A stretch of DNA of 64,000 nt from Globodera rostochiensis (lineage: Eukaryota > Nematoda > Chromadorea > Rhabditida > Heteroderidae): NCBI GenBank assembly GCA_018350325.1, contig JAEVLN010000004.1:1550001-1614000 (forward strand). The letters are read 5' to 3'. Under the pieces are notes generated by a model. The model was not told the DNA's origin and ran no database searches. It saw nothing but the letters and a program-made list of their open reading frames with translations. The position numbers and the translations under genes are program-made. Of the stretch, positions 1 through 11,226 are shown piece by piece. The number at the start of each line of letters is the position of its first letter. The stretch's first letter is position 1.

Positions 1-1725
1 CCCGCTGCTGATGCTCGTCCCGTCTCGCGGTTGGCGGCTGCTGCTGTGCGGCGGCTGCTGCTGCTGCTTCGGTCGGCAACAGTGGTTGTTGGGCAAAAAT
101 GTTGCGGTAACCGAACGTCTCAATTGTCTCGTTGACCACCTCGCCGGTGGCGTATCGCTCCTGCTGCTTCAGTTGTGCACGCTTCTGCGCCTCCTCCTCA
201 CGCTCCAACTTGTCCTTGATCCGCTGGTCCAACTCCCTTTTTTTTATTGTAATGGTTTTTTTTATCAATTTTTGTAGACACCAACTTCAGCGTAATCAGC
301 CGACGCTCCTCGCGCCGCCAATGCGGCGGCGTGGCGCTGCGCGAACGACCTCCCCCAAAAGCTTCATCTTCAGGTCGGAAACGAATGGCACCGCGTCCCT
401 TCACGCGCATGCTCCCGCGCGACTGACGAACCGAAGTGCTAGAAGCTGTCAAATTGTGACGTGTGGACTCCTTGCCTTCCGGTGTTTTTGATCTTAATTA
501 TATTTGCATTATGCGTGAATTTCGGTTCCCAAATTGGGCATTGGATTCATATTAGTCGTGCACAAACCTGCGCATCAAAAATTTATTTGTGCCTGGCACT
601 TCCGGCAAATCTTCCGGCTTCACGGACGAAATGTTCTCCGGCTCATTCTTCAGAATTGGCAGTGCGGTGGGCTCGGCATTTTCCTCCTCCTCCTCTCCCT
701 CATCATCCGTGGCACGCTTCACTCGTTTCCTCCCCTTCTTATGGTGCCGCTTTTTTGTGCTACAAAATAAACAATAAAAATGAACAAAAGCATTGCATTC
801 ATAAAAAACTGCAAAAATGTTTGTGCCCTCAATGAAACCAAATAATCCAAAAAAAAACTTTGTTTTTTTGCAGAAAAACCAAAAATGCTAATCAGTCATT
901 TAAGTATGCAAACACACACACACCTGTCTTTGATCTCCTCCTCCTCTTCCATCTCCGAGTCGTGTGCACTGCGCTTCTTGATCAGTTGGCCACTGTTTAC
1001 AATGACAACATCGGATATCGGACGACTCTTCGTGTTTACTTTGAGATTCTCAATTTTAGTGGCCACTTCTTGACCGGAGATCAGCTGAAATGCGACAAAT
1101 TGGGCAAAATTTTCAATGTTTGGACACATTCCCTCGTCAAAATCTGCAATTTTTTCAGCATCCCCTGACTTAAACTCTCCATAAAGAAACCTTTCCAAAC
1201 ACAACATGCACATCATCCAGGTGCGGTGCAGGCTTTGTGGTGATGAAGAACTGAGACCCATTGGTGTCCTTGCCACGATTGGCCATGCTGAGCATGAATG
1301 GCTGCTCGTGTTTGGCCATAAATGCCTCGTCCTCGAACACCCCGCCGTAAATTGATTCGCCTAAATAATGCATTTCTTTTAAAAATTATGCCAAAAAATT
1401 CTCACCTCCCGTCCCATTGCCAGCACTGAAATCACCGCCTTGAATCATGAAGTTCTTAATGACCCGATGGAACACTGAGCCCTTGAAGTGCAACGGTTTG
1501 TTCGTCACTTTGCCAATGCCGGCTTGGCCAGTGCAAAGCATCACAAAATTCCTGAAAGTACGTGCAAAAAAGTGAATTAATTAACAACAAAAAAAAACAA
1601 ACTCTGTTGTTCGTGGAACGAGCTCATCAAACAGTTCCATCACAATTCGCCCAACCGGCTCTCCATCGATCTGAATGTCGAAGAAGCAACGCCGCCTTTC
1701 GACTTTTGACGTTTTTTCAATAGTC
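1..1725 (-). CDS. SR-type cyclophilin, PPIG/NKTR-like peptidyl-prolyl isomerase (3' end beyond window)
   Basis: A nuclear peptidyl-prolyl cis-trans isomerase of the large RS-domain class tied to splicing speckles. The start is ATG at 1725 ([18 protein letters not shown]). Exons read as 1603-1725, 1406-1551, 1191-1360, 924-1084, 568-759, about 282-493, and about 1-237. The cyclophilin domain covers the first four exons, with the motifs [34 protein letters not shown] and [11 protein letters not shown]. It is followed by a Lys/Glu-rich linker, a KFLMR motif, then KGRGAIRF and [16 protein letters not shown], which match the post-cyclophilin region of human PPIG (RSETPPHW). An [19 protein letters not shown] helix and a poly-Ala/Gln stretch follow to the window edge. 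Active-site Arg, Phe and Trp/His context looks intact. The C. elegans counterpart is one of the long cyn genes, but I cannot say which. Confidence 0.9.
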
Positions 1726-2446
1726 ATTTTCTGTCGCAAACTCTAAAAATTTACATATGAAATGCCATAACGAGAAAGAATTATATGCATTTTGCAATTA
1801 TAAACATAAATATCTCAAAGTGTAGGCTTTAAGTAAGCAAAAACTACATTCTGGACACACACATCCAGAAACAGCAGCCACAACTTATTTCAATTCATTA
1901 CTTTGATCTCCGTTCGCGATATTTTTCAGTAACAAAACGGGAAAAAAGTTGGCGAACCAAACGTTTCTACTTTTCTTACAAACAACCAATAACAATCGCA
2001 TTTTGTAATTTAGTAAAAGAGCCTTGACAATCTCAAAATGCTTTGTATGGCAAATAAACTCCGAAAACTTTGCCGGCCACTTTTTTAACGGCATAAACGT
2101 TTCAGAAAAACAGTTTTTCATAAAACATTTCGCCAAATTAATTCTTTTAAAATCCGAGCGTAAACCAAAACCAAAACCCGAGCCATTTTCTCTGTTTATT
2201 CCAGTTCAATGTTCGATCGACTTAATTAGAATGGCAGTAACTTTTGAAGACGTACTCGCCGCCATTCTACTTATGAGAGTGGACGGCCAATATCATTTTG
2301 AGTAGGGAGTGGGAAGAGCTGGTGGGGCAAATAGACACCGCAAATAATTCGTTAATATAAGTCTTTGTTAAAAAAAATGCTCGTAAGCAGTTTTTACTTG
2401 TTGTACACATAATGAAAATGATAAATGTTTAATTAAACAATGGAAT
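1726..2446. other. Intergenic, no gene seen
   Basis: AT-rich spacer between the cyclophilin start and the stop of the RsfS-like gene, both on the minus strand. No conserved ORF, RNA gene or repeat was recognised. It presumably holds the cyclophilin promoter and the 3' UTR of the next gene. Confidence 0.5.
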
Positions 2447-4037
2447 TTATGAATAATGCGCTTTGGGAACGTCCCTTTCATCGCGTAACACTTTTGGCCA
2501 GGAAGCTTCTGCACGTTGTGAGGGCGCTTTGATCAGCATTTCTTCCGGCACGCGGTATTCATTTAGCCAGGGCGAGCTGTTGAAGGTGCCTTCCTCCGTA
2601 ATTCCATCTTCATCCAGGCCCAAGAACAACGACTCAAGAGCGTATCTGATAAATAGAACAATCTTGTTTAGTGACAGAGAAGACTGCCTCTCCTCTAATT
2701 CCAATTTCAAACATTGAAAAATCAAAAATAAGTATGTTTAAGCATCAAAAAATGATGCCCTCCAAACGGGTTAAACCCGAAACTCAAACCCCAGCTTCGT
2801 ACATTCTGGCGGTTACATAGTACTATAGTTTTTTTTTTTGTTAAAATGCCAGATGCTCAAATTCAAGGAGTTCGTATTGTTGTGATAAGACCGTGTATTT
2901 GAAATTATATTGTAAAAAAACATCTTTTGAAAAGAAAAATTACATCTGCCGCATCTCTTCGTCCAAAATGTGCACAGCTATGCCGGCCATGTCGAGGATA
3001 TTCCAACGCGCCGGCCGTTTCCGTTTTGGAACATCAACAAAATGCTATAAAAAGTAAGAAAAAAAATTCCATTCCCGAACACTGTCCTTATAGAAATTTA
3101 AGAACCACCCCCACTTCCCACCCCCGGAAATCCGAAAAAAACCCCCAAAGATTTTTTCACCCTTCTTTCTCACAAACATTGACAATAAAATTGTGCTTCA
3201 AGAAGGCACGTAACACAGTCTCCAACGCTTTGCCATGCCGCGAATTGAACGGGGAACAAACGACACCAAACAAGGGATTCGGGCTGTCCATGGCGTTCAA
3301 CTGAACAACATGGCACATTTTTTCAAATTTAACTGAATTTTTTCTGCTGCCGGAATAGTTTTTTGAATTTTTTTAAACTTGTTTAATGAACTGATTTTAT
3401 TTTTGCCCGTCGCCATGATAGTCACTGAACCTGAATGACCACAATGTTTCTGGCGCGCTGATCTCGCAGCACATGGACCAACTCGTCCACTGTCAGCTCG
3501 TTGAGTGGTCTTTTGATCAAATCTATAACAAAAAAAAAAGTGCTTTAATTGAAAACAAACCCAAAGAAATTAATGGAACTTTCTCACAATCAAGAAATGC
3601 AGTTAATGTATTAAATCTCGGAAAATTTACCATAAAATTGTGAAAAAAAATGTCTGTACTCTCTCACCTTCTCGCAAGTACGGCTCGCGCTCGGCCACCA
3701 TTGGTACCTCCACTCCTGGCTCACTTTCAATCACATAATACTCCTCGAGGTCGAAGTGCAAAGTGTTGAGCATCGTTTTGGAAGGAATCGAGCTAACATT
3801 CAGACTTGTGCCACCGAGCGTCTCATTCTTCTCCACACAAACGGCACGCGTCCTCAGCTGCGCGGCTTTGTCAAGCTCAGCATCTTAAACTTGTTTTAAA
3901 CAAAATGATTTCAATATTTAATTCAAAATTTGTATGATTTGCTGACCCTGACCCTGAGTTGTTGCGAATGTACGACATAAGAAGTGTTTTCCAATCCTGG
4001 AAATAGACGAAACTGTGGCAGTTTGCCGCTTGAGCAT
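2447..4037 (-). CDS. Mitochondrial ribosome assembly factor RsfS/MALSU1 homologue with DLD-like N-terminus
   Basis: RsfS/MALSU1 proteins bind the mitochondrial large ribosomal subunit and block premature subunit joining. Six exons with canonical splice sites (3953-4037, 3668-3883, 3431-3522, 3184-3300, 2944-3044, 2447-2645) sum to 810 nt and encode 269 aa without a frame break. RsfS hallmarks: [18 protein letters not shown], then [19 protein letters not shown], then [19 protein letters not shown] and IYALESLF (family: W..vDfG..vvH.....R..Y.LE.LW). The first two exons are not RsfS. They begin [19 protein letters not shown], a typical mitochondrial presequence, and continue with [10 protein letters not shown] and [19 protein letters not shown]. 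That is dihydrolipoamide dehydrogenase N-terminal sequence in which both redox cysteines are Ser and the GxGxxG FAD loop is absent. The second exon is 216 nt, phase 1-1. The RsfS part is firm; the joining of the first two exons to it is inferred from splice phase. Confidence 0.85.
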
Positions 4038-4572
4038 GTGAAAGCACGTTTAGATGTCTGAACTGATCAGCTTAAAGCCAATGAGAGGATATAATGAAAT
4101 TGGTATGTATGAATAGCAAAATATGACATGACAGAAAAGCGACAACGAATGAAAGTTCAATCAAAAAGTCAATAACATTCATTCTAAATCAATGATCAAA
4201 AAACAAAATTCCTTAAGCATGGATTCAACACTCATAATTTGCTTTTTTGAAAATTCTACAAAACAGTAAACCGGAAAAATACACCATTAAAAATCGACTT
4301 CTCCACCCCCCCCCCCCCCTGATTTATCAGATTTTAGAACGTTTTACACCCCAGTCTTATTTTTGGTCATCCATGTCCTTATTTTTGTTGGCAAGAAACA
4401 CCAAAATTTCTTCAATTTGTTTATTAGAGGCATTTGTGTTTTAAATGGAGGGAAACATTATGTGTGACGATGACGCTTAATATATTTATATGACGAATGA
4501 CATCAATTAATTGTTACAATTCACATCCGCAATGTGTGCCGTTCGCTGTATCGCAATATTCCATTCATATAT
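4038..4572. other. Intergenic, no gene seen
   Basis: AT-rich spacer between two minus-strand genes. It holds a 14-nt C run near 4306-4319 and no recognisable gene. Confidence 0.5.
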
Positions 4573-6861
4573 TCACAATGTTTTCATTTCATCGATGGAG
4601 ACTTTGGGCTTGACCTGTTCGCCCTGCTGAATAGGGAACAAATTTTGACACAATTTCATAATTTATGAATTCAAGGATTTAAATAATCCTGAAAAAAACA
4701 ATTCCAGAACCCAAGAAGTATTGGCATTGCTTACCCGCACTTCCACCTTACGCCCGTTGATCACGTGGTATTTGCCGTGTGCCAAACATTTGTCCACGCA
4801 TGCCTGTTTCTCGAAGACGATGAAGCCGTGTCCAGAGTGGCCAACAATTTCGACCTGTTCAAGCTCGCCAAAGCGTTCAAAATAGTGCCGAAGGATGTCC
4901 ACGGTGTGGTTGGTGATCCCTGTGGAGGAGGAGGGGTTCGAATTAAAAAATATTAATGAATCGTTTTGTTGCAATTGAAATTGACGGTCCAAAAGAAACA
5001 AACAAAAAAATGGGGTATTTTTTTTAATTAGTAGAATTGCATTACGGTTTCTGACAACAAAAAAAATGCCCACCCGAAAGGCACAATTTGCAGTCGGAGG
5101 GGGGCAACACGTCGAGAAAGGCGGGCGGACAATTTGTCGCCTGGAGCATTTGCTCACGCGGAATTGCACGTTTTGGGTCCACAACCTGAAGAAGTTCAAT
5201 CGTTCTATAGTAAAATGCACTTGTCGAATTTCTTGTTCGCTAGCAAATCGTTCAGTTTTGCAGAACTCAAGCGCCATGAACCCCACTTACACAACAATTT
5301 TGGAGAACAACGACTCAAAACCAAGCAGTATTTGACAAACCTTGCCCGCAATCGTGTGGGGACGGTCAGCCATCGCGGCATCGGCCATTTCTAAAAACTG
5401 ATCAGATCAATACATTTTGTTGTCCTGGAAAAATGAAAGTTTCCTAACCGGTGCTCGCATAGGTGACGAAGCCAAAGCCCCTTGACTGCCTTGTCACGGG
5501 ATCCCTTAAATACGAATTTTCAAAAAAAAAACGAAAGAGAGGCAGGCTTACCTGATCACAATACAATCAACCACTTGGCCCCATTGGGAGTAGTAGTCGC
5601 TTAACTGAAAAGGTGCATAAATATGGCAAAATTTGTAATAATACGGTTCAAAATTGGTTAGCTTCCATTCTACAGCCTCAAAAATCTATTAAAAAAATTT
5701 TTGTTTTTTAATTTTCAGGACGTCGACGCAAAAACGAGTTTCAGGTCCACATGTTTCTTATATCTATCATTTACTTTTTGCTCACGTAAACAGCACAAAT
5801 ACCTAAAAACCATTTCGCCGCCCTCCTCCTAACCTGCTCATCGGTAGTTTCGTGGTTTAGGCCCCCGATGAACAGCTTCCGATGTTGGGTTGGCACTGCG
5901 CTGACCGCCGCACTCAGCAAACTTTGCATGAACGAGCCACTGCCAAATATGGAGGGCATGAACAAAGCGGGCGCCAGATGGCCAAGCGGTTGGTACAAAG
6001 GCGAGATCATACTGCAAAAAAAAAATGAAATTATTATTGCATTTTAATGTTTAAATTAAAATGCTTAATAAAATTTTTACATGGAATTTTGAATATAAAG
6101 TTGATGAATAAGCACCAATTGCCAATTTATGTGATAAATAACCGAAGGGGCGGTCAGTGATCTCCGAAATTTCAACAGAATGTGTCATTTTGCCTTTGCC
6201 CCTTGTGCACGCTCCCCATACTCTCCACGTGAACCATGTGGGAGAGGAGAAGAGAGGAGAGAAAGCGAATTGAAGGATAAAAAAAATAGTAAAGGCATAG
6301 AAAAAGAGGGGGGGGGGGAGACGAGCAGTCTTTTGAAACGTTCCGTTTGCTTCAATTAATCATTTCCCGTGGGCGGGTGTTTGGTGCAAGTGAACAAATA
6401 AATTAATTTGTGTGCAAACAAACAAAAAAAAAATTTTGAAGCCAAACAAAAACTTTTTTTTTTTTTGTTGAAAAACTCTATGAAAAATGTTGGCGTAAAG
6501 TTTGCCAGCATTTGTGCAGAATCCAAATCTGTGACCATCATTTAATGACGAGTGAAGTAGACGGAAAAATTTTTTTGAGGGGTGAGGGTCAACCAAAGCA
6601 CAAAAAAAAACATTTCCAAATTTTCATCGGTGGAGGCGAACTCTCTGCTGCCTGTAAAGCCCAAGTTTTAATTTTGCTCTCCACGCAAAAACATTGTCAA
6701 GACGTACTTGCCGGCTAGGTTCATCGACGCCGACGCGCCGGTGCTACCGGAACTGCCAAAGAGTGGTGAGATCGGTGGGCCATAATGTTGTTGCAAATAT
6801 TGGTGTCCGTCGTCCATTGTTGACATTGCTGATGCGAGTTGGAAGAACATCATCTGTTGTA
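4573..6861 (-). CDS. hnRNP A-type RNA-binding protein with two RRMs (5' exon not found)
   Basis: A nuclear RNA-binding protein of the hnRNP A/B type. Exons: 6708-6861, 5834-6011, 5552-5604, 5449-5504, 5341-5390, 5074-5185, 4735-4919, 4573-4626 (stop 4573-4575). RRM1 has RNP2 KLFIGGL, then YYSQWGQVVDCIVIRDP, RNP1 RGFGFVTY and the hnRNPA linker VVDPKRAIPRE. RRM2 is more divergent: RNP2 KLCLSG, then ITNHTVDILRHYFERFGELE, and RNP1 reduced to GHGFIVFE. The C-terminus is short (SIDEMKTL) and lacks the usual Gly-rich tail. The N-terminal extension is Met/Ser/Gly-rich (MNLAGNMISPLYQPLGHLAP across a splice). Exon 6708-6861 begins at a TTTAG acceptor with no upstream coding exon recognised, so the first exon may lie in the following 4 kb. 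Musashi and DAZAP1 are alternatives; VDPKRA favours hnRNP A. Confidence 0.85.
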
Positions 6862-9800
6862 CTAAAGGAGTAAAAGTTTTAGATTAAAAAAACAAAAATG
6901 TTTGTGTGTGTGTGTTGTCCAAAGACAAACCGTCAGAGGAGAAAAAATGTTTGGAACACTAATAAGCAGAAATTTTTGTTTGGTGGTTGGCTTTTGCTAG
7001 AATCGCGGAGAAGCATAAGTCCGAAATTTTCAGACATTTTTTTTCCTATTTAACTGGGAAACAATAATTTTTGGACTTCGAGAAGGACGGGGAGCGGGCA
7101 ATTCCCGCATTCTGAAACTCAGTTCCAATGACGGATTGTCCAAAAGACCACAATACAAATATAGATAGTTATAAAAATTTGTGAGCCATGTGTCAATTTT
7201 ACAAAATGACCTGGATGCAGAAAAAAAACATTTTTTCTAACCAATTCACAAATTATTGTTAATAAGCGTCGTATGTATGTAAATGTTGCCTATTAAGGAA
7301 CGGAACACAAATGTGGCACTGCTGAGGATGGAGATGAGATGCGTCGGAGGGGAGGAGGTAATATATTGGGGACGGACGGACGGGCGGACGGATGATAAAG
7401 TGAACGGTGTTTGTTTTTTGCGTATCCTCCGATGTAATTTTGTTGTTGTAATGTAATAATGTCAACGGATGTTGTTGCTTGTTGATGCGATATTTATATA
7501 CGCAATTGATGACTTTATTATGTATAAATGTAAATTTAGAATTGCAGTCAAATTTAAGTGTGTTAAACGAAAAATGATTCTTTTTGCTTCAAAATCGAAA
7601 TTTCGAGCGAAATTCGTCCGTTACGTAACAAATCCAATCCCTAGCATTGACCAAGGTCTTGGACCACATGATCATAGAGACCGGAACGAATTTATAAGCT
7701 TTAACAAAATCTAAAATGACTAATTTTGGGAATTAATTAAAACTGAGAGCCCCTGCTTTTTTTATTTGGAAAGCATTCATCCGGATAAAAAAAATCAATG
7801 GCAACATATGCATAAACAAATCAGTGGGAACCAAAAAAAACCAATGTGCCGGAAGTGGTGGTGGCCTTGGAAAGACCACCATCAATGTGAATGATAAATG
7901 AGAGAAGAGCGAGCAGCACAGTTGAAGAGGTTATGCCTGTTGAGTGATTTGGTGGGATAATCTTCAATATAATGCTCAATTATTAATGAACGAACTCGTG
8001 TGTTCTATGCTCTCTCTCGCTGGTCGCCTGCTGCTGATGGCAAGGCGTGGCAAGAGCAGGTGATCACTGATCAGGGACGGGCGACTGATTCCGTACGTTC
8101 CGGTTTATCAGTCATTTTTGGCACCGGTTTTAGTGGTCACTGGAGTTCCGCCCATTTTACTGATCGCCGGAACTCCGACTGCTAGGAGTTAACGGAGTCC
8201 GCCTGCACTCCTACGGCTGGCGAACGAAAGATCGATGGTCGACTGAAAGGGTTTTGGTGAACGGCGATCATAACGGTGACGCCTCTTTGTCGGCGCAACT
8301 GTTTCCGGCACAAATGTGCCGACGCGGCAAATAGGGAGCAGCACCATAACCCCAAAATAGCCAAGCTTTGGCTGTCTTTTGTGTGAACAACACACACACA
8401 CTGGTGATGTTGCGTGATTCACTCTCCACTTTTTCCCGACTTTTGCATTCGTCAGGGAGAGAGGACGGGAGCGGCGAACACTGAAAGGGAAAATGGTGAG
8501 GAGACGAACGACGGACGATGAGTGACTGGTCGCTCGCCCCCAGCAGCAGTAGATGTGAACAACTACACTATACGCACTGTCCCCGGCCGGCCGTCTCATC
8601 CCATCCATCCCCGCCCATTCCATTCATTCCGCAGTACACAAACTGCCCACCCCTTCCCCTCCCCCCCCATTCCCCGAGTCGCCTCATCTGAACCCCCCCC
8701 CCCCCAGCAGCATCAGCAGCAGATCATCATCCCACCCACCCACCCCCGCCCAACCCAAACGCAACCAGCAGCACACAAAAGCAGAGAGGAAGAAGGAAAG
8801 GGGGAGGGGAAGCTTATGTACAATATTTGAACGGGGAGGGGGGGGGGGAGGGCGGGAGATGGTGCAAACAACACAGCACAGGCAAAGCGAGTGAATGAAT
8901 GCGGGAGGGGAAGCTGATGAGGATGATGAGGGAGGAGCAGCATTTATAAGCCGTGAGGTGAAGGAAGAAAAGTGAGGGCGGAAAGTGGGGGAGGAAGAAG
9001 CCGATGGAAAAGCTTCTGGCTCATCAGTAGCAGCGAGGCTGAGGGGAAGAGGAAGTGTGGTTGAGGGTGGTCTTAGACAACTTCCGACCCCACTGACTGA
9101 CTGACGAAGCGAGCAAGCAGCTCTGGCACTGCTCACCTTCAGCAGAGCAATCACTTTCAAGCTCTTCCCATTCTCATCGCATCCCCTGGCCTTCAAAACC
9201 CAATCAGTTTGGTGTGGGCAAAGTGTGTGGGATGGGCACGAAGACGAGAAAGAGCAAAAGCACCAAGCAGTGGGGGAAGAAAAGAGTGTGGTGGTGGTGA
9301 GGTGCTGCTTTGGGTGGGGAGCGAGACAAATCGGCTAAGGCCAGGGGGGGGGGGCTGGGGTGGCGGACGGACGGACGACCCCCCGCCCAACCCATCCCTT
9401 CTCTCCCGACAATTCATAATGAATGAACTGAAGGAATGGGGGGGGGGGAGAGTTGCTGGTGATCAGCAGACGACGACGACTGAATGAACTACCTAACTAC
9501 TTACTCTTCTGTTAAGTGAATGAACGAACCAACATCAAAATGCAATATAATGCATTGTGTTAACTGCTTATTGATTATGTACAACACCGCAAATTTCAAA
9601 TTATGAGCTGATAAAACAGTGAACTACTCGCTCTCTGGTCCGACCGACCGACCGGCGGACCGGTCCCTTTCCCCCAGGGCGATGTTAGCGGTGTGCACGC
9701 AACACAGCCATTGCACCCACCCGCCGCCTCACCCCAAATTTTTTTATTGGTAGATGAAAAAAGTCTTTTGTACAATGCAAACACACGAATGAACATCATT

Positions 9801-11226
9801 TTGATAATTTGCACGCCCCTCCCCCCCACTTTTTAAGGGAATGGAACGTTTCGACGTGACGAATGAATTTTGGAACGTTGCAATTAATCTCTGTCACCGA
9901 CAAAATCAAACAAATTCTGTTGCGTACATTTTATAAATAACTAAAAGAAATAAGCGGCTCAGTCGGGTGATCATTTGGAGCTTTAGAATGGCACCAAGTT
10001 CATTGACTAGGCTTGGTATTTCGAAGAGTTCGCGCGGGTCGTTTGCAGAGTGAACTGCTCGATGTACTGTAGCGGGCGTCCGCCCGATGTTTTGACCCCA
10101 CTGAACTAAACAAAAAATGTCCAAAACCTGAACAAAAGCAACAACCAACAAAAACTCCACTAACTAATACGTCTTTACCCGACAAAACTTCATTGGAAAT
10201 GATTAGAATTAGACAGACATACAACACACACCACAATGTATAAAAAGACTATGACATTTGTGCTTGCAATTTGAGTATAATTTGTTTATGGAAAGGAAAG
10301 TTGAACATAAAAAAAATTTCCACTCGCATCAAAGCAAAGAAATTTTTGTAATAATTCTCATTGCACATGTAAAAAATGTTTGTTTGGACAGAGAGAACAG
10401 CAACAGCAAACAGCGGTGACGAAGGGCTTTTTGACGGGGAAGAAATGTAAAAAAAAAAAGAAAATAAAAATATCAGTTCAAAAATTGGAGACGTGGGGTC
10501 GAAAATGGGGCGGCGTCCGGGGAGAAAGAGGACACTCGCCAATTCCTCTAAGCATTGTTTTAATGGATGGAAAAAAAATTGGGGGGCATCTGAATGGGGT
10601 TGGATCGATGTATTTACAGGGCAGGAAGGCCAATAACCACAAAAAAAAACTCTCGGGAGGGGGTCGGCCGAAGAGCAAAAAAATCGTTTTTTTTATGTGA
10701 AACATTTAACTAGCCCCCCTCCCCCCCTAAGGGCCTGTTCGTATGACAAAAGTTGGGCGGGCCTTGGAAAAGGGCGGGCGCGGGTTGACCTTTCTTTTTG
10801 TCCAAATGAATACGAAAAGCAGCGAATTGATGGGGGGTGGGGGGGAGGGCGGGGAGATGGAAGCGATGTGAATGAGATGAGTGAGAAGCGCTTTTTGTTT
10901 GCGCTGCTGCGGTGTATAAAACACAAACAAAGAGATGTTCCTTATTTTTTGAAAATGAAAACAACAACGACGACAACCGGGTGGGGGTGTACATAAAATC
11001 ACTTCGCAAGAAAATGACAACCGAGACAAGAGAGGGTTAGAACAGGGAGGGGGGGGGGGAAGGCATGGTCAAAAAAAGAGAGTCGATGAATGGGGCCGGA
11101 AAATGAATGAATAATGGTGGAAGGAGGGGGGGGGGGACTTTGGTGATAATGTCGACGAGACGGTTCTTTTTTGGCATTTTTCATTTGATTTTTGGTGTTA
11201 CTGTTGTTTGCCGGGTTACGCGCATC
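6862..11226. other. Long noncoding spacer rich in G and C homopolymers
   Basis: 4.4 kb with no conserved coding exon. It has AT-rich parts, then from about 8,400 to 11,200 strongly purine/pyrimidine-asymmetric sequence with runs of 8-12 G or C (for example 8639-8705, 8835-8850, 9345-9355, 9440-9450, 11049-11060, 11125-11136). Long open frames on both strands here are Pro/Ser/Gly low complexity without homology. It probably contains the promoter and a 5' exon of the hnRNP gene. Confidence 0.5.

Noticed and set aside
3668..3883. A functional dihydrolipoamide dehydrogenase gene
   Set aside because: Only a fragment; no FAD loop, redox cysteines replaced by Ser, and no downstream NAD or dimerisation domains.
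8684..9420. Several Pro/Ser-rich frames on both strands
   Set aside because: Compositional artefacts of G/C-rich low-complexity DNA; no splice or domain support.
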